Of a stretch of 64,000 nt of DNA, positions 1 through 10,893 are shown piece after piece; position 1 is the first letter of the stretch, and the number at the start of each line of letters is the position of its first letter. The notes beneath the pieces were generated by a model. It saw nothing but the letters and a program-made list of their open reading frames with translations. It did not search any database and was not told the DNA's origin. The stretch is taken from positions 18,426,285-18,490,284 of the forward strand of contig NC_081413.1 in the NCBI RefSeq assembly GCF_030272615.1, written 5' to 3'. This stretch comes from Cryptomeria japonica. Taxonomy: Eukaryota > Streptophyta > Pinopsida > Cupressales > Cupressaceae. Made by a program: the position numbers and the translations under genes.

Positions 1-79
1 TAAGCTGTACCGAATCAAATTCCCATTCATGTGAGTCAGTCTCTGAATCAATTTCCAACATCCGATTGCTATACCATAC

Positions 80-580
80 TGGGATGTCTTTTGAGTTAAA
101 TACCACAGGTGTGATTGGTTGATGTACCTTTGTAGTGATTGGTGCTACAGGAAGTTTGATGGGGATAAAAGAATCTGGTATAGGGAGTATCGGTAATATT
201 GACTCAGTGGTTTCTGCTGGAACTGTTGGTGCCATAGATGCTGCTGCGGGTTCTGATATAGTTGTTGCTGCTAATGGTGCTGCTGGTGGGTTTACGGGTT
301 CATTTGGTGGAATAAATGGCTTTGGTGATGGTTGCGTTGGGGTTGTGAGCCTCGATGGGGCAGTTGGGATGGTGCTTGAGGCTGCTTTAATGATGAAAGG
401 CGTCCTTTTTGCCGTAGGCAAACAAAATGGTTTGCTGGGTTTTCCTTTGAACTTGAGTTTAGGAAAGATCTCTTTTTCAAAGCCTAGGCCTGTATTACCT
501 TTGGGCTTTAATTCTGGTAGTAGAGGTTCATGTCATCCTTGTTTGCAATATCCCAAAGCACTCTGACCATCATACCCCAT
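80..580 (-). pseudogene. G-patch-like segment and Pro/Ala/Thr-rich linker of Tat polyprotein
   Basis: After a TGA just below 581 the same frame continues with a glycine-rich G-patch-like motif (MGYDGQSALGY, then GNTGLGFE), as in Tat polyproteins between protease and reverse transcriptase. About 120 residues rich in Pro, Ala and Thr follow. At least one further stop lies inside, and TAA/TAG codons appear near position 80. The plus-strand Gly/Ala-rich frame at 135-566 is the antisense shadow of this linker. Confidence 0.6.
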
Positions 581-2095
581 TCATTGCATAATGAGGAGAC
601 CTTTGCCATACTGATCCATAGGAAGTGTAACTCGTGGTATATCAGTGGTGATGGGATCTTTATAGATCCATTCCGCTAGGTCCTCATCTTGTGTTTCTTC
701 CTCTTGACTCTTTCCAAGAACGAAAGGCGTCAAAGCACATGCTGGTATGTTTAGTGGTTGCTGGAGTACCTGCTGTGGTTTACCATGTGTTCTAGGAGAA
801 GTGGGCATTTGTCCCACACCAAAGAGTTGACTCAAGTTGTATTCCCTAGGACCTTCCTCTGCTATCTTCATTTTAAGCTTTTCTTGCTTGGGTATAGTGG
901 TGTTCGAACTAGCAAGAGAAGCGGGACTTATATATGATGTGGAAGAAATGGCTTCTCTACTATTAGGAATGGTAATCTCTGGTTGATGGCTGATATTATG
1001 GCAATATGCAAAGGGATTTGCATCGCCCAGAATTGTGATCTCTACACCATTATGTGGGAACTTGATACATTGATGGTAGGTAGATGGAACGGCTTGCATG
1101 GCATGTATCCAAGGTCTTCCTAACAATAGATTGTAGGGTAGAGGAAGGTCCAGAACCTGACAGATGATGTGCTTTACCACAGGGCCTACTTGGATTGGTA
1201 GTACCACAACTCCTTTGGATGACCGCTCTGCATCGTCATAGGCTTTGATTGTGATCTTCTGACGAGGATCCACTGATTCTACCACATATCCCAATGCTGT
1301 GACCAACTGCAGTGTACAAATATTTAGGCCTGCTCCATTATCGATCAAGACTCGCTTGATCCTATGCTGGTTAATAAATCCTTCGATGTGGAGTGAGGCG
1401 TTATGCGGTTGCTGGAAGGAAGAGTTGTCACTTTCGAAAAAAGTGAGACAAGGTGATGACTTTAGACTTCCAACCATTGCTTGAAATTGGTCTGTATTCA
1501 GGTTTGCAGGGACTGACGCCTCTTGGAGTGCTTGATCCAAGATAGTTTTATGAGATGGCGATAGACACAATAGCTCTAAAATGGATATAAGTGCAGGCAT
1601 TTTATCTAATTGTTCCACAAGATTGTACTACTTTGGGATGGAGGTGGTGCCTTGTGGAGCTGCCTTTATGGTGACCTTGCCGCGACGTGTAACAACATTG
1701 CAATTTGAGTTGGGATTTTTGAAGGTTATGGTTGTAACTTGTTCAATGGCATCATACAGATGATTTATAGTGTAATTATACGTAGCCTGCATATAATCAG
1801 TAGTATCAGTGCCTCGCCAGGAAGTGGAAGGACCCCTTTGATCTTGTGATGGAAGTGGATTTTTGAACATCAGATGATCATTATTTGTTGTTTTTGGGTC
1901 ATGTCCTTCTATTTCAATTTCTCCTCGGTCAATAAGATCCTGAATAAGATCTTTTAATCGGTGACAATTACTTGTCTTGTGTCCTCTTCCTTGATGGAAT
2001 TCACAGTGTTCAGTATCTCTCCACCATGCCGGTTTGACCTGAGGCTCATAGTTTGATAGTTTAGGTAGAGTGACCAAATTTTGAGAAATGAGTTG
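581..2095 (-). pseudogene. Tat gag zinc knuckle plus aspartic protease
   Basis: This continues the gag frame after the TGA at 2096. A CHHC zinc knuckle (CX2HX4HX4C in CEFHQGRGHKTSNC) follows WW at about 2020-1970, a variant usual for Tat/Athila-type Gag. After an in-frame TAG at 1628-1630, which corresponds to a Gln in the right-hand Tat copy, comes a retropepsin-like region: RVLIDNGAGLNICTL is the active-site loop, where the usual D-T/S-G reads DNGAG, followed by LLGRPWIH. The right-hand copy has DGGAG at this site, so an unorthodox loop is common to both copies. No frameshift is seen across this stretch. Confidence 0.78.
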
Positions 2096-3180
2096 TCACA
2101 ATACTGTTTCAATGGGTTCCCCTAAGGGAGTGTATGTGTGTTTCTGTTTTTGCTGACGAGGTCTAGGTTCATCATGAGATGTGATGTGACCTTGATTAGA
2201 AGGAACATTTGTGTTGTTTTGAGGTGGAAGATTTTGTCCTACAAACCGAACCACAGGTTGTGCATTTTGGATAGTCCGGGCATCAACAACCCCATCGTTG
2301 ACGATATTCTTGTTTTTATTCCAGAAGTTTGGTTTATCGCTATTGAAGCGTGGGCGAGGACCATCTTTTGGTTCATTAAAGATTTTGATGAGTCCTTTCT
2401 TGATGAGTGCCCGTTCACATTTTAAACCCTTGGTGATCATATCATTAAAAGAGTCCATGTCTTTGACATCCAAGTGAAATTCCATTTCTTCGTTTAAGTT
2501 GGAAATGAATATTTCCACTAGTTCTCGTTCAGGTAACTGAAGAGAATGTCTGCTAGACATTTGATGCCATTGTTGCAGGAATACTGAGAATTGTTCACCT
2601 GGTTTTTGTTTGGTGTTGCACAGATCAGCCATGGTGATGTCGCGTTCAATGTTATGAGAGTAATGAGCTAGAAACTTCTGGATGAGTTCCTTAAATGTTC
2701 TAATGCCACCTGGTAGTCGGGAAAACCATGATGTGGTTGTTCCTCCCAAGCTTTGGGGAAAAAGGCACATTAGGCATGTGTCTTCATATGCCACTTCGAG
2801 ACAAGCGAAATGAAATTCTCTGACATGATCACAAGGGTCTCCCTTTCCCCTATATTTTTCGAATTTGGGTGTTTCGAATCCTCGTGGAAAGGGTGGCATA
2901 TAAAGATTCCTGTCAAAAGGATAGGGACAGATGTCATTGAGTGAGAATTGGTTAGTCTTGACACCACTATGAAGTTGTTGGGCGAGATTCTTGACTTGTT
3001 GCCGCAACATCTCCATTTCATTTGGAGGAGGAGGTGGTCGGTTACCTTGAGGAATGTTATATCTGATGGGATCTTTACCTCTTTCTTCTTCATGGCGACT
3101 TTGTCTTTCTGATGCTTGTCTTAATTGGGCAAGATGAATGTCTGAGGGGAGTTTGGCTCCTTCTTGAGCGAGTTTTAAGA
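2096..3180 (-). pseudogene. Tat gag, N-terminally deleted
   Basis: Capsid-type Gag of a Ty3/gypsy element. The frame is open from 3180 with no ATG at its head; the first in-frame Met is at 3016. It carries the retrotransposon gag core: PYPFDRNLYMPPFPRG, a GDPCDHVREF stretch, MCLFPQSLGG, then ALAHYS-like and CNTKQKPGEQF segments. The same series stands in the gag at 48892-50880 (PYPFDRSLNMVPF, DPRDHVREF, MRLFPRSLGG, CNTKQKNNETF). Alignment of LAQEGAKLPSD with LTSKGVKLPKD of that copy indicates that about 80 N-terminal codons are missing. The TGA at 2096-2098 is in frame with the next segment and replaces an Arg of the related copy, so it is an internal nonsense codon rather than the true end of gag. 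Confidence 0.8.
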
Positions 3181-3572
3181 AGTACTAGAAGGGGTTTAGA
3201 TTTTTGCAATTGGATTTGGTGGGTGAGGGAAAATAGGATTTTATTAAAATAAAAATTCATTTATTTCAATAAATGTGTGCAAGTTGCATTTGCAGGAAAA
3301 TGCAAGTGGGGGGGGGGGGGATAATGATTTTAAATAAATATTTTATTTAATTTATTTAAAAGAGGAAAAGGGGATTTAATTAAATAAATAGATTTTATTT
3401 ATTTAATTGATTTGAATTTGGTTTAATGAATGAATTAAAATAAATTGAATAGTTTATTTAATTAAGAGAAGAATGTTTGGAGATGAATTAATTAAATATT
3501 TATTTAATTAATTGATGGCTAGTGGATTTTTAATCAAATAAATAGAAAATATTTATTTAATTAAGCTGGACA
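3181..3572 (-). repeat. AT-rich 5' LTR fragment of the left Tat element
   Basis: On the minus strand it begins TGTCCAGC and is dominated by TTAATTAAAT/TTTATTTAA words. It aligns by eye with the start of the LTR at 44247 (shared AATATTTT, TTTGATTAAA, TTATTCAATTTATTT and CACTTGCA words). It stops at a CTTCTAG word that also occurs in the other LTR near 44574, then runs straight into gag. A run of 13 G lies at 3308-3320. Confidence 0.65.
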
Positions 3573-3573
3573 G

Positions 3574-6318
3574 ATTTGTGTGACTACAGTTCTGATTAGA
3601 GTTCATGATGATTTCATGTGGCTAGAAGAGCAACCATTTAAAATCACTAAGGAAATCATTCATGTGATCATCGGTTATCCTATTTATGATCATGCCCGAG
3701 CTCAAAAGATGATATCACAAAAGGAATTGATCAGTTTAACCGGAGTGGAATCAGATTGCAGAGGACTGAAATTGAACAATGTCACTGATGCAGAACTTAA
3801 GTTTTCTATTAGAGTAATTGGTTATTGTTTCTTCCAATCAACAAGGGAAAACAGTGTACCCTGTGCAACAGTTGACTTAGCTTATAAAATTGTGAAAAAG
3901 GGAATGAAAATTGACTTATGTGAGGTGTTACTAAAGAACCTGTTTGAGAATCTGAACACAATAAGGAACCCAAAGAAGAACAACTCGACAAATACACTAA
4001 AGTTTGGTTCACTTCTTGTATGCATGTTTTTCTACTTTGAAAAATTCTTTCCATCAGTCGGTAAAGTTGTTTGGGAACTACACCAACCTATCACCCATCA
4101 GATCAATGATCTAATCAAGAAGCTAGGTGACAATTTCAATGATATAATGGATGATTATTTCAGCAAGTTTTAGGATAAGATGCACAACAGGTACCAAATT
4201 CCACCCCAGCTAGTGGAGAAATATAAAGATGGCATATGCTTTGAGGTAGACACTGATTACTGTTATGTGAATGCTGTGGAACAAAGAACTCAATCTTTTC
4301 CACCTATGGGTTACGAGATTGACTTTGACATCGCACAACAACAAATTGATGCATTTCTTACATTACCAAGGCATGCTACCGAGTTGAGGTATGGAACCTA
4401 TGAAGAAGTGAAAGGAAAGGTAAAAATGAGCATTGTAGTACCCAAAGCTACAAGAAAGGCAACAAAGATGGTAAAGGTTTTAATGGAGAAATTCGGAGAA
4501 GATTCTTCCTCCACACTTGTCAAAGGCACTCTTGCCATCACCGAAGAGGAATCAGAAGCTCAAGAGGCAGCTATAACACTGAGCACCGAATTGCCTAAGG
4601 GTAAAGTGTTAAAAAGAAAGAAACAGGACACTTCAAAGGCCCTACTGACTCCTCCAACAAAGAGACCTAACACAAGAGCATCTGCAGCATCGCCGAGTAA
4701 GAAACAAAAGAATGTTACTATTCCAAAGGTAACCAAGACCTACAAGACATCTACTCGAAGACTCATTTTGTCAAAAGAGTCTAGTGACACTGAATCTGAA
4801 GATGCAAGAAAATTTCAGACTGTCAAAAGCAAGAAGGTAGATGTACATAGTGTTGAAATTTTTTGTACTAATCTAAAGGAATATGGTGGATTTGGTGGAT
4901 TCAGATATGTCAAATACGAATCCAGATTTGCTAATGAAAAGAGACAAATAGAAGAAGCTATCATTTGCACACTTCTAAAATTCTGAGTGGTCCCATTAGA
5001 AATTGCTAATTCAATTCCTAAAGAATTATATGCACATATTGATAACAGGTGGCAATATGCCCTGGACTCGGAAAAACAGATCAGAGAAAGAAGTCTTGTA
5101 CATCTCTTTCCTGACATGTTGGTAGATGAGATCAAGGATCATCTGAAAAACTGCCAGACACAATTTAAAGTCAAACAAAAGGCCTTGAAATCAAGATACA
5201 GTACAAGGCACCGAAGGTCACAAGTCTATAGCAGGAGAAGATACTACTCTAGAACAGACCTCACAAGCACCTTCGAGCATTGAAAATGTTGCAGCTAAGA
5301 CACCCAGTACCGAGATAGCAAAATACACCACAGAGGCTACAGGAACCAACCAAAGTGTTGCCTCTACCGAGCAACCAACCGAGGGTTAGCAAGCCTCCCA
5401 AGCTATTGTCTTGGTCCAACCGGCCAAAGGTAAAGAGAAGAAGGTGAAAAAGCATAGTTTCAAAGTTGATTTATCTAAACCGATAGCATTGCCCAATGTG
5501 GATATATCAAAATTTAGGGGCAAGCGCTCATTGATTTCGGTGAACTATGCAAAGCAAAGGCCGAACAAGAAAAACAGATGGCCATACAAAAGAAGAATAA
5601 AGTACTTCAGAAGGTGAAGACACTGCTATCAGATATGCTACCTATAGCTACAGTGTCAACTGATGGAGCCATCCACATTCAACTGGATGAACTCCTTAAT
5701 CAAATAGAAACATCCGGAGTTGATGCATCTGAGTATTTGAGCAAGCTAAAAGACAAGGAGCTCACTGCAAAAATGATAGAAGAGGTACAGAAAGCTCTAG
5801 CTATTGGCAAAGTCAAACTTGTCAAATTCATTATTGAGTTGTCCCCTCAACTCAAGCACATTCTTTATTTATTTCAGAAACTCTGTACATTTTCTATATT
5901 CACTAAGGAAATTAAGAATAAAAATGATGCAATTGAGAAAGAGATCACCGATCTCTCAAATAAGTTGACCCCAGAGCCCAATTCAGTTCATAATTTTTAT
6001 ACCAAGCTTCAACAGCTCATGGCTCAACAATTGGAACTAAGAAATGAAGAACACAAGATCAGGATGGATATAATGACACTCCAGACATTATTCCTTCCTC
6101 ATCTTTCATCCGTCCAAGAACAGATTAACCGAGCCACACGCCTATCTACTACACAAGAGGGAAGCACTTTAGATGTCTTAATCTCATTATTGGCTGATAT
6201 TCAAGCACATAATTCTTTAATGGATAGTGTCAAGGATGCACTCTCTGTCGCACTCACCGAAGCCAAGACAAAGTATAAATCCATTTTTGATCAGTTGCCA
6301 CCTCCAACTGGTAACTAA
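3574..6318 (+). pseudogene. Long unassigned frame of the Sirevirus 3' region (possible envelope-like gene)
   Basis: A protein of about 900 residues, now broken. The head (KITKEIIHVIIGYPIYDH, later VPCATVDLAYKIVKKG and LKFGSLLVCMFFYFEKFFPS) looks globular. The middle (4550-5450) is Lys/Ser/Thr-rich and low complexity. The tail (5530-6318) is predicted by eye to be helical and coiled-coil (EIKNKNDAIEKEITDLSNKL). In-frame stops: TAG 4171-4173, TGA 4984-4986, TAG near 5387; frameshifts near 5200 and 5510. The GTG at 3580 is not a real start, since the 5' end has been replaced by LTR sequence. I recognise no family. Its place between pol and the polypurine tracts is where some Sireviruses carry an envelope-like gene, so that is the best guess. 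An unrelated captured gene is the alternative. Confidence 0.5.
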
Positions 6319-6646
6319 ATTTTGCTGTTTGTCAAAAAGGGGGAGTGCATAGTATTTCAAAGTATCAAACAACAGGAGTATTGTATACAGGGGGAGTATA
6401 TCAAGCAGAGTATGCAGAGTATCCAAATGCAGTGAACAGAGCAATGAACAGAATCGTGCATTCAAAATCAAAGTTTTTAGAGTTTTGTACAGTATAATGA
6501 TAAGGGGAGTATATCTGAATATACTATTTCATTGACTAATGTATATACTATCAGTTTAGTCAAATTTTGTAAAGTTTATAGATTTTTGTGTTATGACTTT
6601 GAAAGTAGTTTTGTCAAACATCTCAACTAATTTCAAAAGGGGAGAT
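6319..6646 (+). other. Sirevirus multiple polypurine tracts
   Basis: Four purine tracts containing GGGGAG occur here: near 6334-6345 (AAAAAGGGGGAG), near 6389 (CAGGGGGAGT), near 6503 (AAGGGGAGT) and at 6635-6645 (AAAAGGGGAGA). The last is adjacent to the LTR start and is the likely plus-strand primer. Confidence 0.65.
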
Positions 6647-7193
6647 TGTTACTACTTATCAAGTTGCCATTAGTTTTTATATCCAAAGTCATACTATATA
6701 CTCTAGCCGGTTAACACTACCGAATCATGCAGTCGGTATACACAGAGGAGTCGATATGCATAGTCTAATCGGTTATAGAAGAAAGTAGTCACAGAGCCCA
6801 GTATGCACCGAGCTATCTACCGAGCTTTAAAAGTGTTTGTAAAATCCTTTAGCAAGGTAGATCTAATAGATCTTGATACTCCTAACAGGGTAAGCTATCA
6901 GAAATAGCTAAACATGTAGCTCTAACTGAGCACTCTTTATTATTACAGTAGTGAAGTTGTGGGTGCCATCCCCACTGCAGTTTTTCTCTCTAACCAAGAG
7001 TTTCTACGTAACCAAAATATATGTGTTATGGAGTGAATCATGTATAATTGTTATCTATTTGTTTTAACTTTATTTTATGTTATTTCACTATTTGGTTTAT
7101 GCATAACAGTGAAGTCATTATTCAAGAAAAGTTTTGGAGTACTGATTCACCCCTTGCCTCTTAGTACATTAGCTTTGCATATTGGGCCTAACA
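6647..7193 (+). repeat. Sirevirus-like 3' LTR (547 bp)
   Basis: It starts TGTTACTACT right after a polypurine tract and ends GGGCCTAACA, giving TGTTA...TAACA inverted ends. Near its end it has CTGATTCACCCC, the word also found near the ends of the LTRs of elements A and B. The partner 5' LTR is absent, so no target duplication can be checked. Confidence 0.6.
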
Positions 7194-9815
7194 ATCCACA
7201 CATCAAGACTTGACATTTGGAACCTTGGAGTCACCTCAAGTGATCACTTAGTTCAGTATTTGAGGAGATTTTGTTCAAGAGAGGATGAGATACCTTGGTA
7301 TTTTATTCTATGTATGAAGTGCACAAAAACACATCAACAAAATTGGCGCTAGGAGGGTTGATCTTTATGAAGCCACAAACAGTGGAACTTTTCAAGTCAT
7401 ATTCAGAGCAATCATCTAGAACCTTTTTACCCTCCTTTGCGTTCAACATAATTAGTGCTAGAAGGAGGGCGACAATGAATGAGCACTTGAATGAATATAT
7501 GATCAGTTGATGCTAGAGATTTTCAAGTCATATTTTGAACCAGTCCCTAGCAAACTTTGCACAAGAAAGGAAGTTGATCATTGGACAGTCAACCAGATTT
7601 GCAAAGGAAGGAGGCAGTTCAATGTTCAAATCTTTTGTAGCTAGAACTAGTATGAGCTTTCAAGTTGAATTCAAGATTTTCTAGATCTCTCTTATTTAAA
7701 AAATCCAAAAAAGGTGAAAAGCCAAAAAAATCCATTAAAAAAAAAATAGAAGTTATCTCATTGGAGGGGCAACAACATTACCAAGACAATCAAAATGTTG
7801 ATATTACCCAAAGTTGGTGGACTTTAAATGTGCAACTACACCCATCCAACCCATTAGAGTTTTCTATGCTAGGATAGTGTAGAATCCACGAGACTACAAA
7901 AATGATGAATTGCATTGCTTGACTTTCTTGTCAAGAATTGAGCTAGCACTACAAGGAAAAATATTCTTTTGAGATATAGCCAAGTTGAAGGTGTTCATAG
8001 AGTCTAACAATTTTAATGATCCACAATGTAATGACAAGTTTACAAGTTTCAAAGGGTTGATTGAAAATTAGTTGAATCTCGATGAGGAATTGTGTTTGGA
8101 AAGGATATTATTACCTTGGTGGTGTAGGATTCACGATGAACCTCATTAAGACTTTACTTGCTCATTATGTGAAGAGGTTATCAGTCAAGTCAGATGTTAG
8201 TATGGAATATCTGAATAACTAGATGAGTACATCACTAACAAAATTTGGAGTGCATACCTTGCAGCTAATGAGTATAGAAGAACAAATGATCAAGGCATTG
8301 CTATGTTGTTCGAAGGTGAGGGAGATGAGTTGCAAGAAGATGGTACAAGGGTGTTGGATGTGTAGCAGTGAATGATAGCTTTGCATACATTGCACCCAAG
8401 GAGGAGTACATTGGAATGCAAGTTGAGGAAACAATTGAGGATTTTCATGCTGAAGAAGTAGTGGCATGCATGATTAAGGTATAAACTCAGTGATCAGGCT
8501 AGAAGAAGAGGCCTTTGGTGAATTTTCATCCATGGTACAAAAGGATATTCTTCAGAATGAATTACAAAAAGTTTCAAGCATCATCTGAGAGTAAGATAAT
8601 CATATAGAGATTTTGAACGAAGAACTGCAAGTTATCACAAGTGAGCCCAAATATGAAGAACAATTTGAGGGGGCATTGAAAGACATCATCACCATCATGC
8701 TATTTGAAGGGCCCCTAAAAGATCTCATGGAGGAATATGAGAGGAGTTGCTACCAAAGTTGTCCCAAGATAGGCAAGTGGATGCAAGAGGTATGATTCAT
8801 CATCAACTTTGACCTCTTGAAGAATTACTGATTAAGGTGCAAGAAGATAGTATGAATGAGCCAAGTATTTGAGATGCCATAGTTGAGGGTAACCTTGTGT
8901 CTAAGGAAGTTGAAGAAACAATGGAAGAAGTTATACTCAGTAGGATGGTGGTAAGTGAAGATCAATGCTTGGAAGCATTAATGCCTGAAATTATAAAAAC
9001 CATAAACACTTTTGAAGATCACTAGGAGATCGAGAAAGAAAACATAGTAGAAGGCATAGGTGACTTGAAGGTTCATCATGGCTCACTATTGCTCGATAAT
9101 TCACCATTTCAAGAACAAGGAAGTGAGAATTTGGCACCTATTCAAGCGGAAATTATCCTTGATAAGAATTCATCCTTATAACAAGAAGAAGAGTCAAATG
9201 AATAATTTCAAGCCATCCTAAAGGAAGAACTTTCAAGCTTCCTTAAAGATGAACAGATGGAACTAGAGAACGAAAGACACTTTAAGGTGATTCTACTATC
9301 AATGTCAGTATTTGAGCAACCACTAGAGAATTTTTTTGAAGATCAATCACTCAAGGAGACTCTCATTTTTAAAGATATGCTTATGGAGTTTCACAAGGAT
9401 GCATGGTTTATGCAAGATATTGAGCCTGTTGTCATCATGAAAGTGAACAGTGAAGAGAAATTTGAGGTTGCACTAGGTCCATTCCTAGAGGTTCAAGAGG
9501 AACTAGTGAGTGAGAATTTTCATGTCAAAGGTGGGAGTGTAATGATCCATCACCAATGGTGACCTCCTGATCTCTCTTCCTACAATGCAATGGTGGTTGT
9601 CTCTTTCCTTAATCCTAGTCTTGAAAGTTATTATGATTTCAATTATGGGGATTTTGGGAAAGCAACTTGTATATGGATAGATCATGGACCTAATGAGTTA
9701 CCCAAACTAATCATTTTGAGTAGAGTTTTTCCTGAGTATGAGAGATGCATTGTGAGAGTCTGCTTCCCCAAATTCAAAGATGAATTTGCCCATCTCTGAA
9801 CCATCACTATTTCCA
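7194..9815 (+). pseudogene. Unrecognised Glu-rich broken coding region
   Basis: A chain of short plus-strand frames (7295-7510, 7665-7877, 8613-8795, 9257-9562, 9590-9799) divided by stops and shifts. The part around 7800-8350 (SWWTLNVQLHPSNP, then LAANEYRRTNDQG) looks like a degraded gag or similar globular domain, but I cannot assign it. From about 8480 to 9560 the frames are rich in Glu and Leu, with repeated short phrases such as EEQFEGALKDI and EEKFEVALGPFLEV, suggesting diverged internal repeats. ATTGGCGCTAGGAGGG near 7340 resembles a gypsy-type primer site next to an LTR end, so the block may be a decayed gypsy leader and gag. No domain is certain. Confidence 0.35.
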
Positions 9816-10160
9816 TGCTTTTTCTACTATTAAACACCCAATTGGACTGAGAGGAGGGTGAGATGAATCAGTTTGGAGCTTCAAAATAGATTATTAATAA
9901 ATAATATTAACTTACTTAGCAATAACACATTAATAATCAACACATGAACATCAGATTTATGTGAAAAACCAAAACAAAGAAAAACCACAGTGAGAATCTA
10001 ACTCACAATATGAATAACAATGTTTACAATGTTTTAGGCTTACTACCAAGGAGCACCAAAACCTAAAGGACTTGTAAAGCTAAGGCACACAACCTTAGGT
10101 AAGATACAAAGAATATTTGGTCAAATAAAGATCACTTCTTTAGGAAAAGATACAAATAGC

Positions 10161-10284
10161 TGCTACAGTATTTTTGGAATTGGATTACGTTTACTTTTTT
10201 GCACCAACATTTTGGATCACACTCCATGATCCGAAACGTTGATGAAAAAAGTAAACGCAATCTAATTCCAGAAATACTACAACA
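10161..10284. repeat. Long imperfect hairpin (58-bp stem, 7-nt loop)
   Basis: The arms 10161-10219 and 10227-10284 are inverted repeats with 49 of 58 positions identical and one single-base gap, around the loop CACTCCA. Every mismatch is a transition. About half would still pair as G:U in RNA when the plus strand is transcribed. It could be a small foldback element inside the LTR, or a small-RNA hairpin precursor. Confidence 0.75.
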
Positions 10285-10893
10285 ACTTATTAATATGGAT
10301 TATGGAAATTTGATATCATTAATACAAATAGCTGCCAATGGACTCATTGTTAGTTAGCAACGAATAAAATAGATGAATTAAAATTGAGAATAATTCTCCT
10401 GAACATGAAATTTTCCTTCAACAACTGGATCAAGCACCCAACATTATGACAAACATATTTGATAATATTCACTATCACAACACACTACCTTGCAAAATAT
10501 ATCACCTTTAAAGCTCTTCTCAAACTAAATTTCACACAACCACAAACTCAAATATTCTTGTAAATCATTCGTATACACTTCTCACACAATTCAATTCTAA
10601 TCACACCACAATTCATCCATCCACACATCTTAAATATGAGATACAACATTTAAATCCTAATTAATGGTTGGCCAAAACAAAATAAGCAATATTACACAAA
10701 CTCAGCCACTCAGACCTAAAATACTCAAATTGGTCCACTCCAAGAGAAAGAGAGAACCAAAACATATTACAACACATCCTTCCATGATTGATACAAAAAT
10801 CCACACATGCTAACATATACTCCAAAACCATTACCAAACATGACATGTAGAAATAACAACCGATCAACCACATAACCTCTTCCAATGCAAAAT

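Larger units (their letters stand above)
1..3572 (-). mobile_element. Ty3/gypsy Tat-type retrotransposon, 5' part (window-truncated)
   Basis: The element reads right to left: an AT-rich LTR piece (3181-3572), then gag, a CHHC zinc knuckle, a retropepsin-like domain, a G-patch-like stretch and a Pro/Ala/Thr-rich linker running off position 1. Reverse transcriptase and integrase would lie outside the window. It is a relative of the fuller element at 44247-59772, sharing gag motifs, zinc knuckle, protease and LTR style. Gag is joined directly to LTR sequence with no primer site or leader, so several kilobases seem deleted. The outer LTR end (TG at 3572 on the minus strand) abuts the Sirevirus sequence starting at 3573, suggesting this copy inserted into, or recombined with, that element. 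Confidence 0.8.
3573..7193 (+). mobile_element. Sirevirus-like Ty1/copia element, 3' part only
   Basis: Three parts in order: a long broken frame (3574-6318), a spacer with repeated GGGGGAG polypurine tracts (6319-6646), and one LTR (6647-7193). Several polypurine tracts between the coding region and the 3' LTR is a known Sirevirus trait. Pol and the 5' LTR are missing; the left side is cut by the Tat LTR ending at 3572. Polarity follows from the tract next to the TG start of the LTR. Confidence 0.6.

Noticed and set aside
135-566. Gly/Ala-rich plus-strand frame of 143 codons
   Set aside because: Antisense shadow of the Pro/Ala/Thr-rich Tat linker, whose minus-strand frame continues from protease.
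3580-3582. GTG at 3580 as a start codon
   Set aside because: Coding-like sequence already runs in this frame from about 3574 and is cut by LTR sequence; the real 5' end is missing.
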